A stretch of DNA of 40,219 nucleotides, from the NCBI GenBank assembly GCA_019136515.1, contig JAGVUB010000050.1:1-40219 (forward strand), read 5' to 3'. A program made the position numbers and the translations under genes. Numbering within the stretch: position 1 is the first letter of the stretch; every line of letters starts with the position of its first letter. Origin of the DNA: Verrucomicrobiota bacterium (GTDB lineage Bacteria > Verrucomicrobiota > Verrucomicrobiia > Opitutales > Opitutaceae). The notes beneath the pieces were generated by a model that had not been told where the DNA came from, searched no databases, and saw only the letters and a program-made list of their open reading frames with translations. Below, piece after piece: positions 32,874 through 40,219 of this stretch.

Positions 32874-34313
32874 ATGCCCTCCTTCTCCCGCCGCGACTTC
32901 CTGCGCACCGGACTGGCCGGCGGCGCCGCGCTCTTCACCTCGGGCCTGCCGGCACCGGCCGCAACCGAGGCCGCCCGCATCGAACAAGGCCGCGCGCGCA
33001 ACGTCATCTTTCTGGTCAGCGACGGCATGAGCCTGGGCACGCTCACCATGACCGAGCGCCACCTCCGCCGGCAGGAGGGCCGCGGCACCCACTGGTTGGG
33101 TCTCTACGACCGGCCCGACCTGCGTCGCGCACTCATGGACACCTGCTCGGCCAACTCGCCGGTCACGGACTCCGCCGCGGCCTCCTCGGCCTGGGGCTGC
33201 GGCCACAAGGTCAAGAACGGCGCGATCAACTACGCCCCCGACGGCCGCCCGCGCCCGCCGATCCTGCGCCTGGCCCGCGCCGCCGGCAAGGGCACCGGAC
33301 TGGTCACCACCGCCACGATCACCCACGCCACCCCGGCCGGTTTCGCCGCGCAGGTCGAGGCGCGCGCCGACGAGGGCCTCATCGCCGAACAATACCTCGA
33401 GGTTGGCGTCGATGTGCTGCTGGGCGGCGGCGCCAAGTTCTTCGATCCGGCGAAACGCACGGATGGGCGCGATCTTTTCGCCGACTACGCCCGCGCCGGC
33501 TATGCCGTCGTGCGCGACGCCGCCGGCCTGCGCGCTGCGCCCGCCGGCCGCCTGCTCGGCACCTTCGATCCCGAGCACCTGCCCTTCAGCCTCGACCACC
33601 GCGCCGACCCGGCGCTCGTGGCCAAGGTGCCGACGCTGGCCGCGATGGCGCGGGTCGCGCTGGCGCGCCTCGCGGCCAACCCGCGCGGCTTCGTGCTCCA
33701 GATCGAAGGCGCCCGCATCGACCACGCCGCCCACTCCAACGACATCGGCGGCCTGCTCTTCGATCAGCTCGCCTTCGACGACGCCGTGGGCGCCGCGCTC
33801 GAGTTCGCCGCCGGGCGCGACGACACGCTCGTCATCGTCACCAGCGATCACGGCAACTCCAACCCCGGGCTCAACGGCGCCGGCGGCAGCTTCACCAGCC
33901 GCGGCGGCAGCTACGGCGACACCCAAGACTGCTTCGACCGCGTCGCGCGTTTCCGCCAGACCAACGTGTGGGCGCTCGCCGGTCTCGGGCCCGACAGCAC
34001 CGCGGCGCAGATCCGCGAGCGTGTGCACGCCGCCACGGCGTTGGATTTCGAGGACGACGAGGTCGAGATGCTCCGGCACGCCCTGCGCAAGGAGCACCGC
34101 GAGGGCTATCGCGTGCGCAACGCCCCGCTGGTCGCCTACGGCCAGATCCTCGCCAACTACACCTCCGTCGGCTGGACCGGCACGCAGCACACCACCGACT
34201 ACACCGAGCTCGCCGCCTTCGGACCCGGCAGCGAGGAGATCGGTGGCCTCATCCAGAACAACGCCCTCTTCGGCGTGATGACCCGCGCCCTCGGGCTGGC
34301 CGTGCCGGCCTGA
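32874..34313 (+). CDS. Alkaline phosphatase (Tat-exported)
   Basis: A 479-residue PhoA-family alkaline phosphatase. The twin-arginine signal (SRRDFLRTGLAGGAALF) sends a folded, metal-loaded enzyme to the periplasm. The first metal-site motif is N-V-I-F-L-V-S-D-G-M. The nucleophile is S100 in V-T-D-S-A-A-A. Further metal ligands are in EGARIDHAAHSNDIGG and TSDHGNSNPG, and a late histidine is in GWTGTQHTTDYTE. It hydrolyses phosphate monoesters. It is not linked by operon to the Na/Pi gene, but both serve phosphate acquisition and lie about 0.9 kb apart. A 189-bp divergent space separates it from the GAF gene. Confidence 0.92.
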   Translation: MPSFSRRDFLRTGLAGGAALFTSGLPAPAATEAARIEQGRARNVIFLVSDGMSLGTLTMTERHLRRQEGRGTHWLGLYDRPDLRRALMDTCSANSPVTDSAAASSAWGCGHKVKNGAINYAPDGRPRPPILRLARAAGKGTGLVTTATITHATPAGFAAQVEARADEGLIAEQYLEVGVDVLLGGGAKFFDPAKRTDGRDLFADYARAGYAVVRDAAGLRAAPAGRLLGTFDPEHLPFSLDHRADPALVAKVPTLAAMARVALARLAANPRGFVLQIEGARIDHAAHSNDIGGLLFDQLAFDDAVGAALEFAAGRDDTLVIVTSDHGNSNPGLNGAGGSFTSRGGSYGDTQDCFDRVARFRQTNVWALAGLGPDSTAAQIRERVHAATALDFEDDEVEMLRHALRKEHREGYRVRNAPLVAYGQILANYTSVGWTGTQHTTDYTELAAFGPGSEEIGGLIQNNALFGVMTRALGLAVPA

Positions 34314-34323
34314 GGCGAGTCGC

Positions 34324-35160
34324 TCAGGACGGAAACTCCAGCCGGGAGCCGGCGGAGCACGGGAAGCAATGTCCCGGAAACTCGCGCCAGAACAGCGTGG
34401 TCGCGTAGAAGCCGGTGCAGTGGTTCGGCCCGAAGCGCTGCACGCCGAGGCGGCGCAGGGCGGCGAAGGTCTCGGTGAGGCGGCGTTCGTCGGCATTGAG
34501 CAGGTGCATGCCGCCCACGACGGTGTGCAGCGGCGCGCCGTGCGTGAGCGTGCGGATGTGCTCGAGCGTATTGATCACACCGGCATGCGCGCAGCCGAGC
34601 ACGACCACCGTGCCCTCGCGACTGGTGAAGAACACCGTCTGGTCATCGAGGATCGGGTCGGGGCGCGTGAGCTGTTCGTCGAGGAAAAACGGCCCGCCCA
34701 CGTCCTCGAAGTCGTTCGTGCGCGGGATCTCGCCGGTCGTCCACACGCCGGGCGCGATCTCCTGCGGCTCGCGCGACACGACCACGCGCCGCCCTCCGGC
34801 CCGGAACGCCTCCGTCTCCATGAAATCGGTGCTGAGCCGGCGGCCCACCGGCTTGCGGTCCGACCCGGTGAACCGCCGCACGACGGCGTCGGGGTGAAAA
34901 AAGAGCGCGGCCTGCGGCGCCGCGGCGAGCGCGGCCTCCAGCCCGCCCACATGGTCGCTGTGCCCGTGGCTGAGTGCGATGGCGTCGGTCGTGGCCAGAT
35001 CGGCGCCGAGCCGGCGGGCGTTGGATTCGAGCACGAGGCCCTGGCCGGTGTCGAAGAGCACGCGGTGCGTGCCGGTGTCGACCCACCACGCGAGCCCATG
35101 CTCGCCCAATACGCCCAGGCCACGGGCGGTGTTCTCGGCCAGGATGGTGATAGTGGTCAT
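34324..35160 (-). CDS. Metallo-beta-lactamase-fold hydrolase
   Basis: A 278-residue MBL-fold protein with the zinc motif S-H-G-H-S-D-H-V-G-G (HxHxDH) near residue 64. Further ligand regions are VVLGCAHAGVINT and VVGGMHLL near the C-terminus. The overall pattern matches COG1237, relatives of the tetrahydromethanopterin-pathway enzyme, and not beta-lactamases. The C-terminus has C-T-G-F-Y-A-T and H-C-F-P-C-S-A-G-S, cysteines of unknown role. It begins 17 bp past the mbfA-like gene and is the last gene of the minus-strand run. Its substrate is unknown. Confidence 0.85.
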   Translation of the reverse strand: MTTITILAENTARGLGVLGEHGLAWWVDTGTHRVLFDTGQGLVLESNARRLGADLATTDAIALSHGHSDHVGGLEAALAAAPQAALFFHPDAVVRRFTGSDRKPVGRRLSTDFMETEAFRAGGRRVVVSREPQEIAPGVWTTGEIPRTNDFEDVGGPFFLDEQLTRPDPILDDQTVFFTSREGTVVVLGCAHAGVINTLEHIRTLTHGAPLHTVVGGMHLLNADERRLTETFAALRRLGVQRFGPNHCTGFYATTLFWREFPGHCFPCSAGSRLEFPS

Positions 35161-35177
35161 GGGAAGAGCGCGGAGAC

Positions 35178-36149
35178 TCAGGATGAGCCGATGATGGCGC
35201 CGGCGGCAAGGACCAGGGCGCCGCCGACGATGACCTGCATCACCGAGCGGAAGAACGGTGTCTCCATGTAGCGGGTGCGGACCCAGGCGATCGCCACCAG
35301 CTCGACTGCGACGACCACGCCCGCCAGCGCGGTGGCGACCCAGAAGGCGTTGGCCCAACTGTCGGGCACAAGGTACGGGATCGTGTGGCCGAGCCCGCCG
35401 ACGGCCGTCATCAACCCGCAGACGACGCCGCGCAGCCACGGCGAACCGCGGCCGGATATGATGCCGTCGTCGGACATGGCCTCGGAGATGCCCATGCTGA
35501 TGCCGGCGCCGAGCGAGGCGGCGAGGCCGACAAGGAAGGTGTCCTTGTTGCTATGCGTGGCGAAGGCGGCGGCAAAGAGCGGGGCGAGCGTGGAGACCGA
35601 GCCGTCGATCAGCCCCGTGAGTCCAGGCTGCACATACTGAAGGACGAAGAGCCGATGCTGCGCCATCTTCTCCTCATCGCGTTCCTTCGCCCCGAGCTGC
35701 TTCTCTTCGATCCGGGCCGCCATCTTCTCATGCCCCCGCTCGGCCTCGGCCAGATGGGTGAAGAGCTGCCGGACGCCGAGGTCGGTGGCCTGCGCGGCGG
35801 CGCGTTCGTAGAAGCGCGTCGTCTCCAACTCCATGATCGCCACCTCCTGCCGCATGCGCTCCAGCGGCAGGTGCTTGGTGAGCCAGACCGGTTTGCGCTT
35901 CAGGAAACCGCGCACGTCCTCGCGCCGGATCGCCGGCAGCGTCTCGCCGAGCCGCTCCCGGTAGAGCGCGTAGAGGCTGTCGCGATGGCCGCGTTCCTCG
36001 GCCGCCATCGCCGCGAAGAGTTGCGTGGACGCGGGGAAGTTCTCGCGGCACTGGTCCGCGAACGTGTCGTAGATGCGGGAGTCCTCCTCCTCGCTGGTGA
36101 TGGCGAGCGCGAGGATTTCGCGCTCCGTGAGTTCGTTGAGGGTGGGCAT
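35178..36149 (-). CDS. mbfA: MbfA-like ferritin/VIT1 membrane protein
   Basis: A 323-residue protein with an N-terminal ferritin-like (erythrin) domain (about 1-160) and a C-terminal VIT1/CCC1-type membrane domain (about 165-320). The diiron ligands are in [43 protein letters not shown] and [12 protein letters not shown], giving two E-x-x-H-type motifs. The membrane part opens with [24 protein letters not shown], the iron-transport signature of the VIT family. This is the layout of MbfA of Agrobacterium and Bradyrhizobium, an inner-membrane iron exporter that protects against peroxide. Length matches. Confidence 0.92.
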   Translation of the reverse strand: MPTLNELTEREILALAITSEEEDSRIYDTFADQCRENFPASTQLFAAMAAEERGHRDSLYALYRERLGETLPAIRREDVRGFLKRKPVWLTKHLPLERMRQEVAIMELETTRFYERAAAQATDLGVRQLFTHLAEAERGHEKMAARIEEKQLGAKERDEEKMAQHRLFVLQYVQPGLTGLIDGSVSTLAPLFAAAFATHSNKDTFLVGLAASLGAGISMGISEAMSDDGIISGRGSPWLRGVVCGLMTAVGGLGHTIPYLVPDSWANAFWVATALAGVVVAVELVAIAWVRTRYMETPFFRSVMQVIVGGALVLAAGAIIGSS

Positions 36150-36224
36150 GGTGGGGAAAAACGGTTGAAGCGGACGGGGGCCGCGTTGCGAAACAGCGGG
36201 AACGAACTGGAGCGGGCCGCGCCG

Positions 36225-37211
36225 TCAGTCGGAGTCCGGCCTTGGTCCGGGGTAGCGCAGTTCGGAGCGCACGAAGAAGCGTTCGCCGCCGCGCTCAATG
36301 ACGCGGATGGTTCCGTGGACGAGCAACTGGGCCACGTGGGCCTCGATCCGCGCGTGCGACCAACTGGGGAGCAGTCGCTCGACGTCCGCCATCCGCAGCG
36401 GATGGCGCAGGGCGACCGAGGCGATGAGCGGCTCCCCGGCCTTGGTGCCGGTCGCGTGTTTGGCGACTGGAGGCGGTGCGATGGACGCCTTCTCGCCGAG
36501 AATGGCCTGGGCGCGGGCCAGGCCTGCCGCATCCGGTGCGCGCACCCACGGCTCGACCGGGCAGCGGGACGGCAGCGTGAGGTGGATCGCATCGGGGCGG
36601 ATGTGGACGAGGAGCGCGGCCAGTTCGCGCAGCGCCGGCTCGGTGTCGTTGAGCCCGGCCACGAGCATGACCTCGATCCAGAGCTTGCCGCGCCGTTTCA
36701 GCCGCGCGAAGGCCTCGATACCGGCGACATGCTGGGCGAAGGTGAGCTGACGATGCGGCCGGTTCAGCCGGCGGAACAACGCCTCGTTGCCGGCGTCGAG
36801 CGTGGGCAGCACGGCGTCGGCCGCACGCAGCTCCTCGCGGAGTTCGGGGAGGTGGAGCAGCGAGCCGTTGGTGATGACGGCGACCGGGATGGCGGTCAGC
36901 CGCTTGATCCCGTGCAGCACGGCTCCGAAGTCCCGGTACAGGGTCCCCTCGCCCGAGCTGACGAGGGTGATCCAATCGAGCGAGGCCGGGGGCAGTTGCG
37001 CCAGGCGCGCCTCCACCTCGGCGAGAATGACCTCGGCCGGCACGTGGGTCTTGCGCGTGTTGGTGAGCGGATGGGTGCGCCCGAGCTGGCAATACACGCA
37101 GTTCCAGTTGCAGGTCTTCGCCGGCACGGTGTCGACCCCGAGCGAACGCCCGAGCCGGCGCGAGGGAACCGGACCGAAGACATACTGGGGCGAGGCGGGG
37201 CGGGTGCTCAT
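36225..37211 (-). CDS. COG0731-like radical SAM protein
   Basis: A 328-residue radical SAM protein. It begins YVFGPVPSRRLGRSLGVD, then the SAM motif C34, C38 and C41 (TCNWNCVYC) with QLGRT, the standard opening of the COG0731 family (wybutosine-type Fe-S oxidoreductases). The barrel continues with VSSGEGTLYRDFG and VITNGSLL. The last 80 residues form a winged-helix-like extension (PLRMADVERLLPSW to GTIRVIERGGERFF). The function of bacterial members is unknown. It lies 48 bp past the aminotransferase gene and 75 bp before the mbfA-like gene, within a six-gene run. Confidence 0.87.
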   Translation of the reverse strand: MSTRPASPQYVFGPVPSRRLGRSLGVDTVPAKTCNWNCVYCQLGRTHPLTNTRKTHVPAEVILAEVEARLAQLPPASLDWITLVSSGEGTLYRDFGAVLHGIKRLTAIPVAVITNGSLLHLPELREELRAADAVLPTLDAGNEALFRRLNRPHRQLTFAQHVAGIEAFARLKRRGKLWIEVMLVAGLNDTEPALRELAALLVHIRPDAIHLTLPSRCPVEPWVRAPDAAGLARAQAILGEKASIAPPPVAKHATGTKAGEPLIASVALRHPLRMADVERLLPSWSHARIEAHVAQLLVHGTIRVIERGGERFFVRSELRYPGPRPDSD

Positions 37212-37259
37212 GGTGGCGAGGTGTGGTGGGTGAAACGGCTGGGCGGGCTCGTGGCGGCT

Positions 37260-38438
37260 TCAGGCGCGCTGCTTCGCGATCCGGTACGCATTCGCGAAGC
37301 CTGTCAGCGAGCGTTCGATCGCGCCGAAGGGCAGCGTCAGCGAGAGGCGCATGTGCCCGGCTCGCCCGAACCCGCTGCCGGGGACCGCCAGGATTCCCTC
37401 GGCCCGGAGCAGTTGGATGAACACCACATCGTCGGCCAGCGGAGTCCGCGGAAAGACGTAGAAGGCGCCCTTGGGCCGCGTGAACTCATAGCCGATGCGC
37501 CGCAGGGCGGAGCAGAGCAGATCCAGCTTCTGTTGGTAGAGCGCCACGTCCACGCAGGCGTCGGGGACCTGCGCGACGACCAGTTGCCAGAGCGCCGGGG
37601 CGTTCACGAAGCCGAGGGTCCGGTGGGCGAAGGTGCAGGCGGCCGCCAGGGCGCCGGCCTCCGCGATCGTGGGCGAGATTGCCAGATACCCGATACGCTC
37701 GCCGGGCACCGCCCACTGTTTCGACCAGGAGCTGGCGATCACGGTGCGCGGCATGAGCGGCGCGAGCTCGGGCTGCGCGTTCCCGTCGTAGAGGATGGCC
37801 TTGTACGGTTCGTCGCTGATGACCAGCGCCGCGGGGGCCTGCCGCGCCAGCAGCGCCGCCAGCGCGCGCAACGGGCCCTCGGCATAGATCGCGCCGGTGG
37901 GGTTGTTGGGGGAGTTCAGCAGCACGGCCTTGGTGCGCGGGCCCAGCGCCGCCGCGATGCGATCCAGATCCAGCGTGAAGTCCTCCCTCGTCTCCACCAG
38001 CACCATGCGCCCGCCGTGGTTCTCGATGTAGAACCGGTATTCGGGGAAGAAGGGAGCTAGCACGATGACCTCGTCGCCGGGGTCGAGCACGGCCTTGAGG
38101 AGGGTGTTCAGCGCGCCCGCCGCCCCCACGGTCATGAGCACATGATCCGCCGAATACGGCAGACCGGTGGCCTGGGCGAGCCGGGCCGCGAGAACGGCCC
38201 GCACCTCCGGGAATCCCGCGTTGGGCATGTAGGCGTGGCTGCGTGGCCTGTTCTCCAGCACGAGCGCCTTCGCCGCCGCCATGACGGCGACCGGCGGCTC
38301 CGGGTCGGGGTTGCCGAGGCTGTAGTCGAAGACATTCTCGGCGCCGCGCTCCGCGCGAAGGCGGATCCCCTCCTCGAACATGCGCCGGATCCAGGACGAC
38401 TCCCGGATCTGTTGTGCGACGGCCTGTGCGATGCTCAT
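37260..38438 (-). CDS. PLP-dependent class I/II aminotransferase
   Basis: A 392-residue fold-type I aminotransferase. The PLP Schiff-base lysine is K240 in S-S-W-S-K-Q-W, preceded by LNSPNNPTGA and VISDEPY, the cofactor-ring motifs. The N-terminal SLGNPDPEPP and C-terminal VPGSGFGRAGHMRLSL are also standard for the family. The amino donor and substrate cannot be read from sequence, though the aspartate/alanine-type aminotransferases are the nearest by pattern. The start overlaps the Mrp stop (ATGA), which implies cotranslation. Confidence 0.9.
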   Translation of the reverse strand: MSIAQAVAQQIRESSWIRRMFEEGIRLRAERGAENVFDYSLGNPDPEPPVAVMAAAKALVLENRPRSHAYMPNAGFPEVRAVLAARLAQATGLPYSADHVLMTVGAAGALNTLLKAVLDPGDEVIVLAPFFPEYRFYIENHGGRMVLVETREDFTLDLDRIAAALGPRTKAVLLNSPNNPTGAIYAEGPLRALAALLARQAPAALVISDEPYKAILYDGNAQPELAPLMPRTVIASSWSKQWAVPGERIGYLAISPTIAEAGALAAACTFAHRTLGFVNAPALWQLVVAQVPDACVDVALYQQKLDLLCSALRRIGYEFTRPKGAFYVFPRTPLADDVVFIQLLRAEGILAVPGSGFGRAGHMRLSLTLPFGAIERSLTGFANAYRIAKQRA

Positions 38439-39304
38439 GCCGAAGCCGGGACGGAAAGGAGCGCATCCAGCACCACCTTGAAGGCGGTGTGGGTGGGGGA
38501 ATCGCCCTCCTGGCTGGCGGACGGCAGGCCGGCATCCCCGCCCTTCCCGATCGCCGGATCGAGGGGGATCCGACCGAGCAGCGGCACGCCGGCCTCGCGC
38601 GCGAGCCGCTCGCCACCGCCTTCGCCGAAGAGGGCGAAGGTTTGGCCGCAATGGGGGCACACCATGCCGCTCATGTTCTCGACGATGCCGGCGATCGGCA
38701 GGTCGAGCAGCCGGCAGAAGGTGAGGCAGCGGCGCACGTCGGCCACCGCGACCTCCTGTGGTGTTGTCACCACCACGGCGAGCCCGGGCCTGCCGGACAG
38801 TTGCACCACGCCCAGCGGCTCGTCGCCGGTGCCGGGCGGACAATCCACCACGAGTTCGTCCAGGTCGCCCCAGTCGACATCACGCAACAGCTGGCGGATC
38901 GCGCTGTTCTTGCGCGGACCGCGCCAGACGACGGCGTCGGACGGGCTGTCGGTCAGCAGCCCGAGCGAGACCACCTTGAGCCCCGCCATCGCCTCCAGGG
39001 GCAACAGCGTCTCGCCCCGGCCGAGCATGCGCCGCCCGGTCAGGCCCAGAAGCGTGGGGATGCTCGGCCCGTGCACATCCACGTCGAGCAACCCGACACG
39101 CCGGCCCCGCCGGGCCAGCGCGACCGCGAGGTTGACGGCCACGGTGCTTTTGCCGACCCCGCCTTTGCCCGAGAGTACGAAGAGGCGGCGGCCGATCCGC
39201 TGCATCCGCTCGCTCAACACGAGGTCCTCGGCCGGTTGGGCGCCGGCGTGGGGCTGCGATTGCGGACCGGAACACTCCGGCGACTGGGTGGGGACATGGT
39301 TCAT
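38435..39304 (-). CDS. mrp: Mrp/NBP35-type P-loop ATPase
   Basis: A 289-residue iron-sulfur cluster carrier ATPase. The deviant Walker A G-K-G-G-V-G-K-S-T sits near residues 46-54. GLLDVDVHGPSIP follows, then VVDCPPGTGDE (Walker B), and the C-P-H-C motif that binds a bridging cluster at the dimer interface. The N-terminal 30 residues are a Pro/Gln-rich extension with one Cys, without the usual MIP18 domain. It delivers Fe-S clusters to target proteins, a fitting neighbour for a radical SAM enzyme. It begins inside the deformylase stop codon (ATGA). Confidence 0.92.
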   Translation of the reverse strand: MNHVPTQSPECSGPQSQPHAGAQPAEDLVLSERMQRIGRRLFVLSGKGGVGKSTVAVNLAVALARRGRRVGLLDVDVHGPSIPTLLGLTGRRMLGRGETLLPLEAMAGLKVVSLGLLTDSPSDAVVWRGPRKNSAIRQLLRDVDWGDLDELVVDCPPGTGDEPLGVVQLSGRPGLAVVVTTPQEVAVADVRRCLTFCRLLDLPIAGIVENMSGMVCPHCGQTFALFGEGGGERLAREAGVPLLGRIPLDPAIGKGGDAGLPSASQEGDSPTHTAFKVVLDALLSVPASA

Positions 39305-39804
39305 AGGGAAGGCGGCGAGGCGCGGCGTACGGGGGCCACGCCCGTGGAGCGGGTGCGGTCGATGATCAGGATGCCGTCGAGGTGATCGGTCTCGTGCTGG
39401 AGCACCCGGGCGAGCAGGCCACGGGCGAGGAAACGGATCGGCTTGCCCGCGAGGTCCACCGCGGTGACCTCGACCGCACGCGCCCGCTCCACCTCGATGG
39501 AAACCCCGGGCAGACTCAGGCACCCCTCCGCGGCGATCTCGCCTCCGGGCAAAGGCACCAGCTCCGGGTTGGCCAGGATCACCGGCCCCTCGCCGATATC
39601 CGCGACGAGCAGGCGGATTGACAGGCCGACCTGAGGGGCGGCCAGTCCGATCCCACGTTTGCGGCGCATCAGGGACAGCATCGCGGTGGCGAGAGATTCC
39701 GCCGGGGTGCCGAAGTCGTCGAATACCTCTGACTTCCGCCGCAACACCGCCGCCGGAAACACCCGCAGGTGCAGCGAGCCGGGAGAGCGGGAAGGCGAAG
39801 GCAT
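39301..39804 (-). CDS. def: Peptide deformylase
   Basis: A 167-residue metal-dependent deformylase that removes formyl groups from nascent proteins. All three motifs are present: G-I-G-L-A-A-P-Q (I), E-G-C-L-S-L-P (II, metal ligand Cys) and H-E-T-D-H-L-D-G (III, two His ligands and catalytic Glu). The usual Ile of HEIDH is Thr here. The start gives MPSPSRSPG, a short Ser/Pro lead. It heads a six-gene minus-strand operon and faces a COG0523 GTPase. In some bacteria a deformylase paralogue beside a COG0523 gene is expressed under zinc limitation; that this copy behaves so is an inference. Confidence 0.92.
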   Translation of the reverse strand: MPSPSRSPGSLHLRVFPAAVLRRKSEVFDDFGTPAESLATAMLSLMRRKRGIGLAAPQVGLSIRLLVADIGEGPVILANPELVPLPGGEIAAEGCLSLPGVSIEVERARAVEVTAVDLAGKPIRFLARGLLARVLQHETDHLDGILIIDRTRSTGVAPVRRASPPSL

Positions 39805-39832
39805 GGCGGTGGCGACAGATGAGGATCTCGGG

Positions 39833-39873
39833 TTGACGTTATGGGCATATGCCCGTTTATCGCTCGGCGTCAA
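39833..39873. promoter_or_regulatory. Divergent control region with palindrome
   Basis: TTGACG (39833-39838) and CGTCAA (39868-39873) are inverted and could be -35 boxes on opposite strands. Between them GGGCATATGCCC (39843-39854) is a perfect 12-bp palindrome. The only 17-nt-spaced -10 candidate on the plus strand (TTTATC, 39856-39861) is weak, and it would leave almost no leader before the GTPase start. The palindrome could bind a regulator; a zinc regulator is one guess. Confidence 0.4.
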
Positions 39874-40219
39874 TGTCCCACCCGTCGCCCACGCCTTTGC
39901 CGGTCACGATCCTCTCCGGGTTTCTCGGAGCGGGGAAGACCACGCTGCTCAACCGCCTGCTCCACGGTGCGCCCGACGGGGCCCGCATCGCGGTGCTTGA
40001 GAACGAGCTCGGCGGCGTGCCGGTCGACGACACGCTGCTCGCCGATAGCCGGGCCGCACGGCTCGACACCGTGCTGGGCCGCACCTGCTGCGAGGCGCGC
40101 ACGGAGTTCATCGAACAGATGCGCTCCATCGCCGCGGCGACCGGCGAGTTCGACCGGCTCGTGATCGAGACCACCGGCGTCGCCCATCCGGGCATGCTGG
40201 CGCACGCCTTCCTCGCCGA
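39873..40219 (+). CDS. COG0523 (CobW-like) GTPase, partial
   Basis: The first 115 residues of a G3E-family GTPase; the gene runs off the window. The Walker A is G-F-L-G-A-G-K-T-T (16-24), followed by the switch I region V-L-E-N-E-L-G-G-V-P-V-D and the E-T-T-G-V-A-H-P motif. The family's metal-binding C-x-C-C is altered: the sequence reads G-R-T-C-C, so the first Cys is Arg. These proteins load metals (zinc, cobalt) into partner enzymes. A divergent peptide deformylase, itself a metalloenzyme, is a plausible client. The start ATG at 39873 gives MSHPSPTPLP. Confidence 0.88.
   Translation, partial: MSHPSPTPLPVTILSGFLGAGKTTLLNRLLHGAPDGARIAVLENELGGVPVDDTLLADSRAARLDTVLGRTCCEARTEFIEQMRSIAAATGEFDRLVIETTGVAHPGMLAHAFLA

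Overview
The window is a high-GC, gene-dense chromosomal segment from a Gram-negative bacterium. Outer-membrane and periplasmic features (a TonB-dependent barrel, lipoproteins, an RND pump with its adaptor, a Tat-exported phosphatase) show the envelope type. The overall style suggests Verrucomicrobiota, probably Opitutales-like: the receptor N-terminus carries a V-x-L-x-P-F-V motif just after the signal peptide, GTG starts and 4-base ATGA/GTGA overlaps are common, and intergenic spaces are full of short hairpin repeats. The lineage call is an inference. I saw no rRNA, tRNA, CRISPR, transposase or phage genes.

Layout. (1) 1-681: no recognisable gene, four hairpin or repeat elements. (2) 682-8499: housekeeping and envelope genes: M3 oligopeptidase, TonB-dependent receptor, 4Fe-4S ferredoxin (minus strand), then rhomboid protease and S41 tail-specific protease (plus strand). 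(3) 9103-18370: a sulfur-themed locus. A divergent ArsR-type repressor faces a plus-strand run of a Cys-rich DUF2892 membrane protein, a DUF6132 peptide, an RND adaptor and pump, a membrane rhodanese, a lipoprotein thioredoxin, a CoA-disulfide-reductase/rhodanese fusion and two more rhodaneses. This looks like a persulfide (sulfane sulfur) sensing, reduction and export module. The pump gene carries a frameshifting deletion.

(4) 18409-27963: a tight nine-gene minus-strand operon, the least explained part of the window. It holds four radical SAM enzymes (two with B12-binding-type N-termini), two paralogous four-helix membrane proteins, one GNAT-like protein, one protein of unknown family and a GH3-type acyl-adenylating enzyme. 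It reads as an undescribed biosynthetic or membrane-modification pathway. (5) 28049-30059: a LysR regulator divergent from a YeiH-type exporter, with an inverted repeat between them, which again fits sulfur oxyanion handling. (6) 30179-31945: a Na/Pi cotransporter with a PhoU-like tail, interrupted by an in-frame TGA. (7) 31977-34313: a GAF protein with a Cys-rich C-terminus, and an alkaline phosphatase. (8) 39804 down to 34324: a six-gene minus-strand run of peptide deformylase, Mrp ATPase, PLP aminotransferase, COG0731-like radical SAM, MbfA-like ferritin/VIT1 protein and a metallo-beta-lactamase-fold protein. A COG0523 (CobW-like) GTPase diverges from it and is cut by the window edge.

Two otherwise intact genes (RND pump, Na/Pi transporter) are each broken by one lesion. 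These could be real recent mutations or assembly errors, and raw reads would decide.
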